NCBI GenBank assembly: GCA_900768705.1
Contig: CAAGEB010000134.1
Span: 1 to 31,092, forward strand
Length of the DNA stretch: 31,092 nucleotides
Direction of reading: 5' to 3'
DNA from: Oscillospiraceae bacterium
Lineage (GTDB): Bacteria; Bacillota; Clostridia; Oscillospirales; Ruminococcaceae
This document shows, one piece after another, positions 25,177 to 31,092 of the stretch (positions are counted from its first letter, which is position 1; each line of letters opens with the position of its first letter). A program made the translations under genes and the position numbers. Under the pieces are notes generated by a model, which was given only the letters and a program-made list of their open reading frames with translations, was not told where the DNA came from and did no database searches.

Positions 25177-25219
25177 TTACAGTCGAAAAGCAATCAACAT
25201 CACAATGTTTTGTTGGAAA
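25177..25219 (-). repeat. Intergenic repeat unit R4 (left-truncated, inverted)
   Basis: On the - strand it reads TCCAACA, GATGTTGATTG and CGACTGTAAG, with the same spacing as the middle block of R5, and runs directly into the R5 hairpin. The two make a tandem pair with a 60-base period. The hairpin expected at its own 5' side is missing. Confidence 0.7.
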
Positions 25220-25307
25220 GTGGTAGCCTGAGAACAAGGTTTTATTAACAAGAGGAGTCTGCTCAAATAATGTCGATTCTTTTTTTAAAATTTTTTTCAA
25301 AAAAGGG

Positions 25308-25336
25308 TTGACAAATCATCTCCACTGTGATATAAT
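25308..25336 (+). promoter_or_regulatory. Consensus sigma-A promoter of the initiator tRNA
   Basis: TTGACA (25308-25313), 17 bases, TATAAT (25331-25336), both perfect. The expected start is near 25343, about 25 bases before the tRNA. The T- and A-tracts at 25279-25305 just upstream could act as an UP element. Confidence 0.92.
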
Positions 25337-25367
25337 ATTAAAGTCAGTTGATGACAAACGGTAATAT

Positions 25368-25444
<77 letters not shown>

Positions 25445-25448
25445 ATGG

Positions 25449-25487
25449 TTCGCTGAATCTGTTAAAATGGGTTCAGCGAATTTTTTA
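25449..25487 (+). terminator. Terminator of the initiator tRNA gene
   Basis: A perfect 9-bp stem TTCGCTGAA (25449-25457) with TTCAGCGAA (25472-25480) is followed by TTTTTTATATATT. It starts five bases after the encoded CCA, so the tRNA is a single-gene transcript. Confidence 0.9.
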
Positions 25488-25565
25488 TATATTGCGGCAA
25501 GTGCCGTACTTCTGCCGCAATTACTTGAAAGAGTTTAATGTTGTATAATGCAGGGGTAGTTTAAG

Positions 25566-26594
25566 GTGAAGGTTTTATTATATTCCGAGGCATTCAATCT
25601 GGTCAAGATATCAGGTCTTGGCAGGGCTATTATGCATCAGCGCAGAGCTTTGGAGCTTATTGGCGTCGATTATACTCTTAACCCAAAGGATGATTATGAT
25701 GTTGTACATATAAATACCCTGTGGCTTAAATCAAAGCTTCTTGCCAAGAGAGCCAAAAAAGCCGGAAAGCGTGTTGTGTACCACGCTCATTCCACAGAAG
25801 AGGATTTCAGAAATTCCTTTATCGGGTCAAATCTGTTTTCGGGTCTGTTTAAAAAATGGATATGCTCCTGCTATAACTGCGGGGACGCTATCATCACTCC
25901 CACCGAGTATTCAAAAAAGCTGATAGAAGGCTATGGAATTACCAAGCCAATCTATCCAATTTCAAACGGCATTGAGTTGGAGAAATATGTTCCGCAGCCT
26001 ACCGACCGATCCGAATTCCGCAAGAAGTTCGGTTTATCGGAGGAGGACAAGGTTATTATATCGGTGGGTTTGTATATCGAACGCAAGGGAATACTTGACT
26101 TTGTGGAAATGGCAAAGGCAATGCCCGACTGTAAATTTATCTGGTTCGGAAAAACGCCCCTCTATACCGTTCCGCATAAAATCCGCAAAGCGGTAAGAAT
26201 AAAGCTTCCCAATCTGATTTTTGCGGGATATGTTCAGCCTGACGAACTGAAAAAGGCTTATGTGGGCTGCGATGCTTATATTTTCCCCACCTTTGAGGAA
26301 ACGGAAGGAATTGTGCTGCTTGAGGCATTGGCAGTGAATGCAAATGTAATTGTCCGTGATATTCCTGTTTTTGGCTGGCTGGAGGACGGTAAGGACTGCT
26401 ACAAGGCTAAGGATAAGGACGATTTTATGGTAAAAATCCGGGGAATTTTGTCGGGAGAATTGCCCTCTATCCGTGAGAACGGACGGAAAGCCGTTGAAAA
26501 AATGGATATAGGAAAAATAGGAAATCGTCTGATGGCTGTTTACACCGGTGAAACCGAGGGAGTGTTCGATAAGGACAATCATCTTATCAGCTGA
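25566..26594 (+). CDS. Glycosyltransferase family 4 (glycolipid-synthase-like)
   Basis: A 342-residue GT-B fold, retaining glycosyltransferase. It starts with a GTG codon, with AGGGG nine bases upstream. The N-terminal half carries SGLGRAIMHQRRALELIG, DVVHINTLWLKS and AHSTEEDFRNSFIGS; the C-terminal half has ISVGLYIERKGI, GYVQPDELKKAYVGCDAYIFPTFEETEG and the E-x7-E pair Glu245/Glu253, which binds the nucleotide sugar. From memory it resembles the CpoA-type streptococcal enzymes that add a second sugar to glucosyl-diacylglycerol. A membrane-glycolipid role is therefore plausible but not shown. There is no signal peptide; attachment to the inner membrane face would be by surface contact. It is monocistronic with its own terminator. 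Confidence 0.87.
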   Translation: MKVLLYSEAFNLVKISGLGRAIMHQRRALELIGVDYTLNPKDDYDVVHINTLWLKSKLLAKRAKKAGKRVVYHAHSTEEDFRNSFIGSNLFSGLFKKWICSCYNCGDAIITPTEYSKKLIEGYGITKPIYPISNGIELEKYVPQPTDRSEFRKKFGLSEEDKVIISVGLYIERKGILDFVEMAKAMPDCKFIWFGKTPLYTVPHKIRKAVRIKLPNLIFAGYVQPDELKKAYVGCDAYIFPTFEETEGIVLLEALAVNANVIVRDIPVFGWLEDGKDCYKAKDKDDFMVKIRGILSGELPSIRENGRKAVEKMDIGKIGNRLMAVYTGETEGVFDKDNHLIS

Positions 26595-26616
26595 CATTTT
26601 CGCTCAATAATATCAA

Positions 26617-26656
26617 TCGTCCGATTGAGAGTAGTTCTCTTTCGGACGACTTTTTT
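26617..26656 (+). terminator. Terminator after the glycosyltransferase gene
   Basis: TCGTCCGA (26617-26624) pairs with TCGGACGA (26642-26649), with GAGA/TCTC pairing inside the loop, followed by CTTTTTT. It begins 22 bases after the stop codon. Confidence 0.88.
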
Positions 26657-26723
26657 CTGAAAAATGCCATAATTTCTCATTTTGTGATAAAATCGTTACT
26701 TTTTATAAATTTTAGGAATTATG

Positions 26724-26752
26724 TTGACAAAAAATGAAATAAATGCTATAAT
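26724..26752 (+). promoter_or_regulatory. Consensus sigma-A promoter of the DUF1508 gene
   Basis: TTGACA (26724-26729), 17 bases, TATAAT (26747-26752), both perfect. Transcription should start near 26759, giving a leader of about 75 bases before the ATG at 26834. The strength suggests high expression of a small protein. Confidence 0.92.
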
Positions 26753-26760
26753 ACTGTACA

Positions 26761-26832
26761 AGAGGGTTCGTCCTCTGGAAACAATGCCGTAATTTTACGG
26801 TGCAAAATATTAATGAATGTGAGGGATTTTGC
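26761..26832 (+). promoter_or_regulatory. Structured 5' leader of the DUF1508 mRNA
   Basis: Three adjacent hairpins can form: AGAGG (26761-26765) with CCTCT (26772-26776) at the very 5' end; CCGTAA (26787-26792) with TTACGG (26795-26800); and GCAAAAT (26802-26808) with ATTTTGC (26826-26832). The last puts the ribosome binding site GAGGG (26821-26825) in its loop, one base before the start codon. It could tune translation or protect the 5' end. Confidence 0.55.
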
Positions 26833-26833
26833 T

Positions 26834-27214
26834 ATGGGAAAGTTTGTTATCAATAAGACTAAAACCGGGTTTACTTACAGCCTGAAAGCAGGAAACGGTG
26901 AAATTATCGCAGTTGGCGGAGAGGTTTACAATACGCTTGCCAGCGTTAAGGGCGGTATCGAAAGCGTAAAGAACAACGCTCCCGTTGCCGGTATTGAGGA
27001 TCAGACCGTGGAGGGCTACGAAACTGTAAAGAACCCCAAGTTTGAACTTTATACCGACAAGGCAGGGGAGACCCGTTTCCGTCTGAAAGCAAGAAACGGA
27101 CAGGTTATTGCCGCAAGCGAGGGCTATAAGTCCAAGGCGAGCGCATTAAACGGAATTGAAAGCGTTAAGAAGAATGCTCCCGAGGCTCCCGTTACAGAGC
27201 CGGAAGAGAAGTAA
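26834..27214 (+). CDS. DUF1508 (YegP-like) tandem-repeat small protein
   Basis: A 126-residue protein with two DUF1508 modules. The first, about residues 3-52, contains GFTYSLKAGNGEIIAVGGE and GGIESVKNNAP; the second, about 66-117, contains TRFRLKARNGQVIAASEGY and NGIESVKKNAP. The family (E. coli YegP and relatives) forms small beta-sheet units and has no firmly known function. The frame is open from 26813, but no ribosome binding site precedes that ATG. GAGGG lies eight bases before the ATG at 26834 and the family homology begins there (MGKFVINKT). The tail VTEPEEK is acidic. It is a single gene with a consensus promoter, a folded leader and a terminator. Confidence 0.88.
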   Translation: MGKFVINKTKTGFTYSLKAGNGEIIAVGGEVYNTLASVKGGIESVKNNAPVAGIEDQTVEGYETVKNPKFELYTDKAGETRFRLKARNGQVIAASEGYKSKASALNGIESVKKNAPEAPVTEPEEK

Positions 27215-27264
27215 TTACGGCAATAGTACTTAGCCTATTTATACGGCGGCTTATCGACAGACTT

Positions 27265-27294
27265 AACCGCACCTCGGGAGAGATGCGGTTTTTT
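27265..27294 (+). terminator. Terminator after the DUF1508 gene
   Basis: A 7-bp stem AACCGCA (27265-27271) with TGCGGTT (27284-27290) is followed by TTTT (six T in a row counting the stem end). It lies 51 bases after the stop codon and 14 bases before the convergent end of the lipoprotein gene. Confidence 0.85.
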
Positions 27295-27307
27295 GTGTAT
27301 TAAACTG

Positions 27308-29743
27308 TTATTCTATAATCAGTACAAGAAACCCGCCTGAAGTGGAATATCTGAGCGTTTTCAGTTTATCCTCAATACCAAGCTCGTTGAATGCCAGAAT
27401 TACCGCATCGCCGAACTGTTTTGCGTCAACCTCATTGTCGTAACGCACTGCAAACAGCTTTGTGCTGTCGTTTACATTATTAACTATAAGCTGTTTATAC
27501 TCCTCCAGATTTTCCGGGAACAAATTGTTCTTACGGTAGTATTCCAGACTGTTGTCATCGCCGTTAAAGCTTTCAATGTCCCAATCCAAAGCAAACATCT
27601 CGTCCTTTGTATAACCCGACTTTTCTGCAAACGCACTGTCAGATTGATAAAGATAGTAGGGAATACCCGTATTTACCGCATTGTTGGTGCAGTCGATTTC
27701 ATACCACTCGCCGTTGATTTTAACCATATTCCAGGCGTGGGGAAGGCTTCCGTCCAGATAGCCTGTAACAACAGCACATTCAATATCGCTCATATCGCAC
27801 AGCAGCTTGAACGCATAGGCATAGGACATACAAACGCCCTTTCCCTTGACGAGTACACCATAAGTATTGAACGAATCCTCAAATTCGGAATTTCTTGTTT
27901 TCTTGAAATTATTTTTCTCCGCATCTTCAAGTGCTTCATTGTCGTACACCGCATTGTTTACCAGATAGTTGTAAATGGCGTCTGTTTTCGCTGAAATATC
28001 CATATCGGCTGTAACGGTATTTCCGATAATCTCGCTTGCTTTTTTAGAAATAGCAGACTGTTTATCTTTGATTGAGTTGTTGTCGTATGCGTATTCAACA
28101 ATGAAAACCTGATTTTCATAATCATAGGAGAAAGAACTTACACCAATTACATAAGGATTCTGGTAATAAACCTTGTAAAAAACATCTGCCAGAGTGTAGG
28201 GATTTTGCAGAGAGGTAAAGCCCTCCACGGAAATTTCGGTATTTCCCTGTACCAGATTCAGTGCCAGCCATTCTTCTTCGGCGGAGTCGGCATTTATATA
28301 AACTCCATCGGGAACATTGTCAACCTGCGAACGGTTTCCGTTGGCAATATGGTTACGGGTGTTGTCCGTCTGTGCGTCAATCAGGGGAACATCTTCGTAG
28401 GAATTGCCATCCTCTGCCGGAATGATTGTTTCCAGAGAGGAATCGGGTATTTTTTCAATATTATCTTCGGGAGCGGTGTTTCCTGTTTCTGCGGAAGAGC
28501 CGGAAGCCTGAGGTGGCTCTCCCTTATCTTCATCAAAGCCCACATTTCCGTGCATGCTTGTTCCTTCAATAACATAGTCATATTCGTCCCAGCTATACTC
28601 ATAGCAATCCACATGAGTTCTTTCGTAGGTAACTTTTCTTCTGGTAATGCTGCCGTCGATGTTCAGCACATCCACTTCGGCTGGGAAATCCGCAGGTGTG
28701 GGGTATCTTCCCTGAATTTCGCTTTCCTCTGTTACATGGAAAGGAATGGAAAGGTCGGAAGTTGCAACAGGATTACTAAGTCCGCTTTCTTTGCCGTTTA
28801 CAACAGCGGTAACAAAATATTCTCCGAAAACGCTGTAATTCTGACCGAAGTTGCTTACTTTTCCGGTGAGCATATCTGTAATCTCTACCATACTGTGGCT
28901 TACCGGTCCGGCAAAGCCGTCAAAGGTGCATTCGGTTGTTTCGCCGTCGCTCAGCAGGTAGAGCTGGTTTTCGACTGTGCTGTTTATTCCGCAGTCATAG
29001 CCTGTTTCCGCACCGTTAATGTCATGGTTATCCACACCGGTATTCATGCCGCTGTGCATAAGCTTATAGATAATGTATTTTTCCGCTCCTTCAACAGGCT
29101 CCCACTCAAGTGAAAATCTTCCGTCGTTGCTGACAACACCCTTGACGGTGGGGGCATTTGCCTCGCTTTTAACGGTAAATGGAATAATTACCGGATTATC
29201 AAGCTTTACGGGTGTAGTCGATTCAAGATCGTAGTGGAGAGCCATATAGTAAATGGGTGCATTTCCCCATTTACAGATATCGTCGTAGATTTGTTCCTTT
29301 GACTGGGTGTCGGTTGCAAGAACGGGACTCATAGGAGATACGGTAAGAGTGGATTTTCCGTTTTCTACTTTCAGTTTTGCGGTATAATAAATGGAGCTTT
29401 CTTCCTTGCAGGCGGCGTCGGTGTGGACGGAAACGAAGTCATACAAGTCTATATTCGCATCGTAAGCGCTAAAGGGAAAAGTAAAATCAAAGCTTTCGGT
29501 TTGCTCTACATTGTAAAGCGGCATAATATCCTTGCTGTCATCGTAGTTGAAAGCCTTTTTGATATCTGCCACCGTAACGGAAGCCCCGTAGCCGGTGAGG
29601 TTGTCTTTGGTTACGGAAGGGGAATTGTTTGACAGGATTTCATCGGAGGACGAGCTGAAAACGCCATACTCGTTATTTGAACATCCTGTCATTGTAAGCA
29701 GAACTGCCAGTCCCGCCGCACATATTTTTGCTGAATTTTTCAT
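27308..29743 (-). CDS. Transglutaminase-fold surface lipoprotein, predicted ECF sigma target
   Basis: An 811-residue extracytoplasmic lipoprotein: basic start, hydrophobic core, lipobox M-T-G-C with lipidated Cys21. Residues of about 190-360 include two beta-sandwich segments like fibronectin type III modules (SLEWEPVEGAEKYIIYKL is typical). An acidic low-complexity linker lies at about 395-465. The C-terminal half is a transglutaminase-like cysteine peptidase/transferase core with an intact triad: Cys638 in GKGVCMSYAYAF, His669 in PHAWNMV and Asp684 in WYEIDCTNN. Proteins of this kind cleave or crosslink surface peptides; the substrate is unknown. AAGGAAA precedes the ATG. It lies downstream of the sigma/anti-sigma pair and carries its own copy of their promoter at 29791-29819. 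Confidence 0.88.
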   Translation of the reverse strand: MKNSAKICAAGLAVLLTMTGCSNNEYGVFSSSSDEILSNNSPSVTKDNLTGYGASVTVADIKKAFNYDDSKDIMPLYNVEQTESFDFTFPFSAYDANIDLYDFVSVHTDAACKEESSIYYTAKLKVENGKSTLTVSPMSPVLATDTQSKEQIYDDICKWGNAPIYYMALHYDLESTTPVKLDNPVIIPFTVKSEANAPTVKGVVSNDGRFSLEWEPVEGAEKYIIYKLMHSGMNTGVDNHDINGAETGYDCGINSTVENQLYLLSDGETTECTFDGFAGPVSHSMVEITDMLTGKVSNFGQNYSVFGEYFVTAVVNGKESGLSNPVATSDLSIPFHVTEESEIQGRYPTPADFPAEVDVLNIDGSITRRKVTYERTHVDCYEYSWDEYDYVIEGTSMHGNVGFDEDKGEPPQASGSSAETGNTAPEDNIEKIPDSSLETIIPAEDGNSYEDVPLIDAQTDNTRNHIANGNRSQVDNVPDGVYINADSAEEEWLALNLVQGNTEISVEGFTSLQNPYTLADVFYKVYYQNPYVIGVSSFSYDYENQVFIVEYAYDNNSIKDKQSAISKKASEIIGNTVTADMDISAKTDAIYNYLVNNAVYDNEALEDAEKNNFKKTRNSEFEDSFNTYGVLVKGKGVCMSYAYAFKLLCDMSDIECAVVTGYLDGSLPHAWNMVKINGEWYEIDCTNNAVNTGIPYYLYQSDSAFAEKSGYTKDEMFALDWDIESFNGDDNSLEYYRKNNLFPENLEEYKQLIVNNVNDSTKLFAVRYDNEVDAKQFGDAVILAFNELGIEDKLKTLRYSTSGGFLVLIIE

Positions 29744-29790
29744 TGTTTGTTTCCTTTCGTTCGTTAATGTGTAATTTGCTTTACACTTTA

Positions 29791-29819
29791 TGAACGCCCG
29801 GCTCAGTCGGAAGGTTGCA
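29791..29819 (-). promoter_or_regulatory. Predicted ECF-sigma promoter of the transglutaminase lipoprotein
   Basis: On the - strand TGCAACC (29813-29819), 16 bases, CGTTCA (29791-29796). It matches the promoter before the sigma gene in both elements, the spacer length and the A+T-rich upstream tract. The -35 box lies within the last codons of the anti-sigma gene (M-Q-P), and the spacer contains its stop codon. The start is expected near 29784, about 40 bases before the ATG. Confidence 0.78.
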
Positions 29820-30417
29820 TAATTTTAAATATTTTTTCATTATCGGGAAAAAACACATATTCTTCTCCTGAAATTCCGAATTTTGCCACGGAACCATCGG
29901 AGAAAACCGCCATATAGTAAACGATGTCTCCCGATATGCCGCCGTCCCATACGGTGCAGTTTTCTAAGTTGTCTATAATTTCATCAATTTTTTCCGCCCT
30001 TGCTTTTTCGGTATTTACAAATCTGTTTTCGGTATTGAAGGTAAGGTAATCAAGAGAGCGTTTCATTTTTTCTGCCAATGCAGCGGGAAGAGCTTCCGCT
30101 GAAACCGGACTTTCCAGCCAGCTTATATTTTCAAAGGGCAGTGATTGAATTGAATTGGCTGTGTCGCCGTAGTTCTGAAAATCGGAAATATTGTGGGATA
30201 TTTCAGGCTTGTTTGCGTTGACTATTATCAGAGCGGACAATCCTGCAATAACCGCAAAACCGGCAGCGGCGCAAATTTGCTTTGAAAGACGGAATTTTCT
30301 TCTTTTTTGAACCGCTTGTTCTTCCTTGATCTCTGCGGTCAGTTTTTTCAGAAATTCATCGGACGGACGGATATTTTCAGCATATTCTTTATATTCGGTT
30401 TTGATTTTATCGGACAT
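29803..30417 (-). CDS. Membrane anti-sigma factor
   Basis: A 204-residue single-pass membrane protein: an N-terminal charged cytoplasmic part (1-45; ENIRPSDEFLKKLTAEIKEEQ) that would bind the sigma factor, one transmembrane helix at 47-68 (CAAAGFAVIAGLSALIIV) and an extracytoplasmic domain of about 135 residues. I do not see an HxxxCxxC zinc motif, so it is not a ZAS-type factor. It would hold the sigma factor until a surface signal triggers release or proteolysis. AAGGAGG is seven to eight bases before the ATG. The gene overlaps the end of the sigma gene by 11 bases, the usual arrangement for an ECF/anti-sigma pair. Its final codons double as the -35 of the next promoter. Confidence 0.82.
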   Translation of the reverse strand: MSDKIKTEYKEYAENIRPSDEFLKKLTAEIKEEQAVQKRRKFRLSKQICAAAGFAVIAGLSALIIVNANKPEISHNISDFQNYGDTANSIQSLPFENISWLESPVSAEALPAALAEKMKRSLDYLTFNTENRFVNTEKARAEKIDEIIDNLENCTVWDGGISGDIVYYMAVFSDGSVAKFGISGEEYVFFPDNEKIFKIMQPSD

Positions 30418-30895
30418 AATAATCCTCCTTCAATAGTTCCTTGAGCTTGCTGCGGCCTCTTGACAGCAGCGATTTAACTGTGCCTTCGGGGCTTTTAAGA
30501 ATTTTCGCAATCTGACTTATTGCCATATCCTCAAAATAAAACAGATGTATGGGAATTCTGTATTTCTCGGGAAGCTGCTTAACTGCGTCCTCTATGCCCG
30601 AAGCCTCCTTGTCCGTATATTGAATTTCCTCCGCCTCATCAAGAGAAACGGTTTGTTTTCGTGCTGAGGAACGGGTGAGCGAATTAATCGTGTTTACCGT
30701 AACCCGTATAAGCCATCTTCGGCGATGATCCTCGTCGTTGAATTTCTTGTCGGCTTTTATGTATTTCAGAAAAACCTCCTGGGTAACATCTTCTGAATCG
30801 GGAACATTTTGCAGACGGGAATATGCTATCCTGTAAATCATTGCGGCATATTTTTCCACAAGCTGTTCGGCAGATAAATTTTCTTGATTTTCCAA
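30407..30895 (-). CDS. ECF-type RNA polymerase sigma factor
   Basis: A 162-residue sigma-70 family protein with only regions 2 and 4. Region 2 includes AMIYRIAYSRLQNVPDSEDVTQEVFLKYI and RRWLIRVTVNTINSLTRS; region 4 includes LPEKYRIPIHLFYFEDMAISQIAKIL and the helix-turn-helix SPEGTVKSLLSRGRSKLKELL. It redirects RNA polymerase to promoters such as the two described here. The start codon is TTG, with GAGGTG five to eight bases upstream, a combination that may limit basal synthesis. It is first in the sigma, anti-sigma, lipoprotein order. Confidence 0.93.
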   Translation of the reverse strand: MENQENLSAEQLVEKYAAMIYRIAYSRLQNVPDSEDVTQEVFLKYIKADKKFNDEDHRRRWLIRVTVNTINSLTRSSARKQTVSLDEAEEIQYTDKEASGIEDAVKQLPEKYRIPIHLFYFEDMAISQIAKILKSPEGTVKSLLSRGRSKLKELLKEDYYVR

Positions 30896-30924
30896 ACTTA
30901 CACCTCGCTTTTGTCCTTGTATAT

Positions 30925-30953
30925 TGAACGCCCCACAGGGTAAAAAGGTTGCA
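30925..30953 (-). promoter_or_regulatory. Predicted autoregulated ECF-sigma promoter
   Basis: On the - strand TGCAACC (30947-30953), 16 bases, CGTTCA (30925-30930), preceded by an A+T tract. The AAC in the -35 and CGT in the -10 are typical of ECF sigma promoters. Transcription should start near 30918, about 23 bases before the TTG start. Confidence 0.78.
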
Positions 30954-30972
30954 TATTTTTAAAAATATAGCA

Positions 30973-31089
30973 CAAGGTCACCTCTAAAAACCTTGTTTGA
31001 GATAAAATCAGCAGTGCACGCCGTCTGCTGCGTCAAACCTCCTCGCAAGGCATACAGCCTTGCTTCGTCGGCTTTCCTTGCAGCCGACG
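30973..31089. repeat. Chain of hairpins at the window edge, possible mobile or REP-like element
   Basis: Four adjacent inverted repeats: CAAGG/CCTTG (30973-30977 with 30991-30995), CAGCAG/CTGCTG (31009-31014 with 31025-31030), GCAAGGC/GCCTTGC (31045-31051 with 31057-31063) and CGTCGGCT/AGCCGACG (31066-31073 with 31082-31089). No gene is visible. The segment lies upstream of the sigma promoter and runs to the window end, so its full extent is unknown. It does not match the R1-R5 family. Confidence 0.5.
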
Positions 31090-31092
31090 CAC

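Noticed and set aside
25101..25219. Possible CRISPR array from two spaced repeats
   Set aside because: There are only two degenerate units, the spacer is itself part of the repeat (hairpin), the same element occurs elsewhere, and no cas genes are present.
25525..25549. Promoter TTGAAA/TATAAT before the glycosyltransferase
   Set aside because: The spacer is only 13 bases, and the start site implied by TATAAT (near 25556) would leave the AGGGG ribosome binding site untranscribed. I could not decide the real promoter.
28205..29113. 302-codon open frame on + across the lipoprotein gene
   Set aside because: It is antisense to the transglutaminase lipoprotein and has no ribosome binding site or family signature. 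The lipoprotein frame has a lipobox and catalytic triad.

Overview
The window comes from a low-to-moderate G+C, spore-forming-lineage Clostridia genome, most likely Oscillospirales (Ruminococcus-like). The evidence is the yabM/mazG/hup/rqcP/yabP/yabQ/divIC sporulation-division cluster, AddAB instead of RecBCD, a DnaD/DnaI-type replication-loader pair, strong AGGAGG ribosome binding sites, and several perfect TTGACA-17-TATAAT promoters. The genus is an inference. Almost everything is chromosomal core sequence. I see no phage, transposase, plasmid or CRISPR genes.

Layout: (1) 123-1742 is an orphan peptide-type substrate-binding lipoprotein on + with its own terminator. (2) 1801-14905, read on -, looks like a single seven-gene transcript starting from a perfect promoter: hisS, a PfkB-family sugar kinase, a HAD phosphatase fused to an uncharacterised nuclease-like domain, addB, addA, a membrane-anchored beta-propeller protein and an aldose-1-epimerase relative. 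Genes overlap or lie 1-10 bases apart. (3) 14975-15341 is non-coding and holds two units of an intergenic repeat. (4) 15342-16889 (-) is cardiolipin synthase with its own promoter. (5) 17028-21506 (-) is the yabM-mazG-hup-rqcP-yabP-yabQ-divIC cluster, with internal terminators and a candidate sigma-E promoter before yabP. (6) 21680-24840 (+) carries a DnaD-domain protein, a DnaI/DnaC-like helicase loader and 6-phosphofructokinase. (7) 24841-25307 is non-coding and holds three more units of the same repeat. (8) 25368-25444 (+) is the initiator tRNA, followed by a glycolipid-type glycosyltransferase (25566-26594) and a small DUF1508 protein with a structured leader. (9) 27308-30895 (-) is a three-gene cell-surface signalling unit: ECF sigma factor, membrane anti-sigma factor and a transglutaminase-fold lipoprotein.

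The most informative observations are these. The ECF sigma gene and the transglutaminase lipoprotein gene carry matching promoters (TGCAACC, exactly 16 bases, CGTTCA), and the second promoter is embedded in the last codons of the anti-sigma gene. A HAD phosphatase is fused to a C-terminal domain with a D-x8-E-x-Q nuclease-like signature inside the addAB operon. AddB has lost its Walker A motif. A five-unit, two-orientation intergenic repeat family flanks hisS and follows pfkA. The DUF1508 mRNA can fold so that its Shine-Dalgarno sequence sits in a hairpin loop. All family assignments are by reading the translated sequence; no database search was run.
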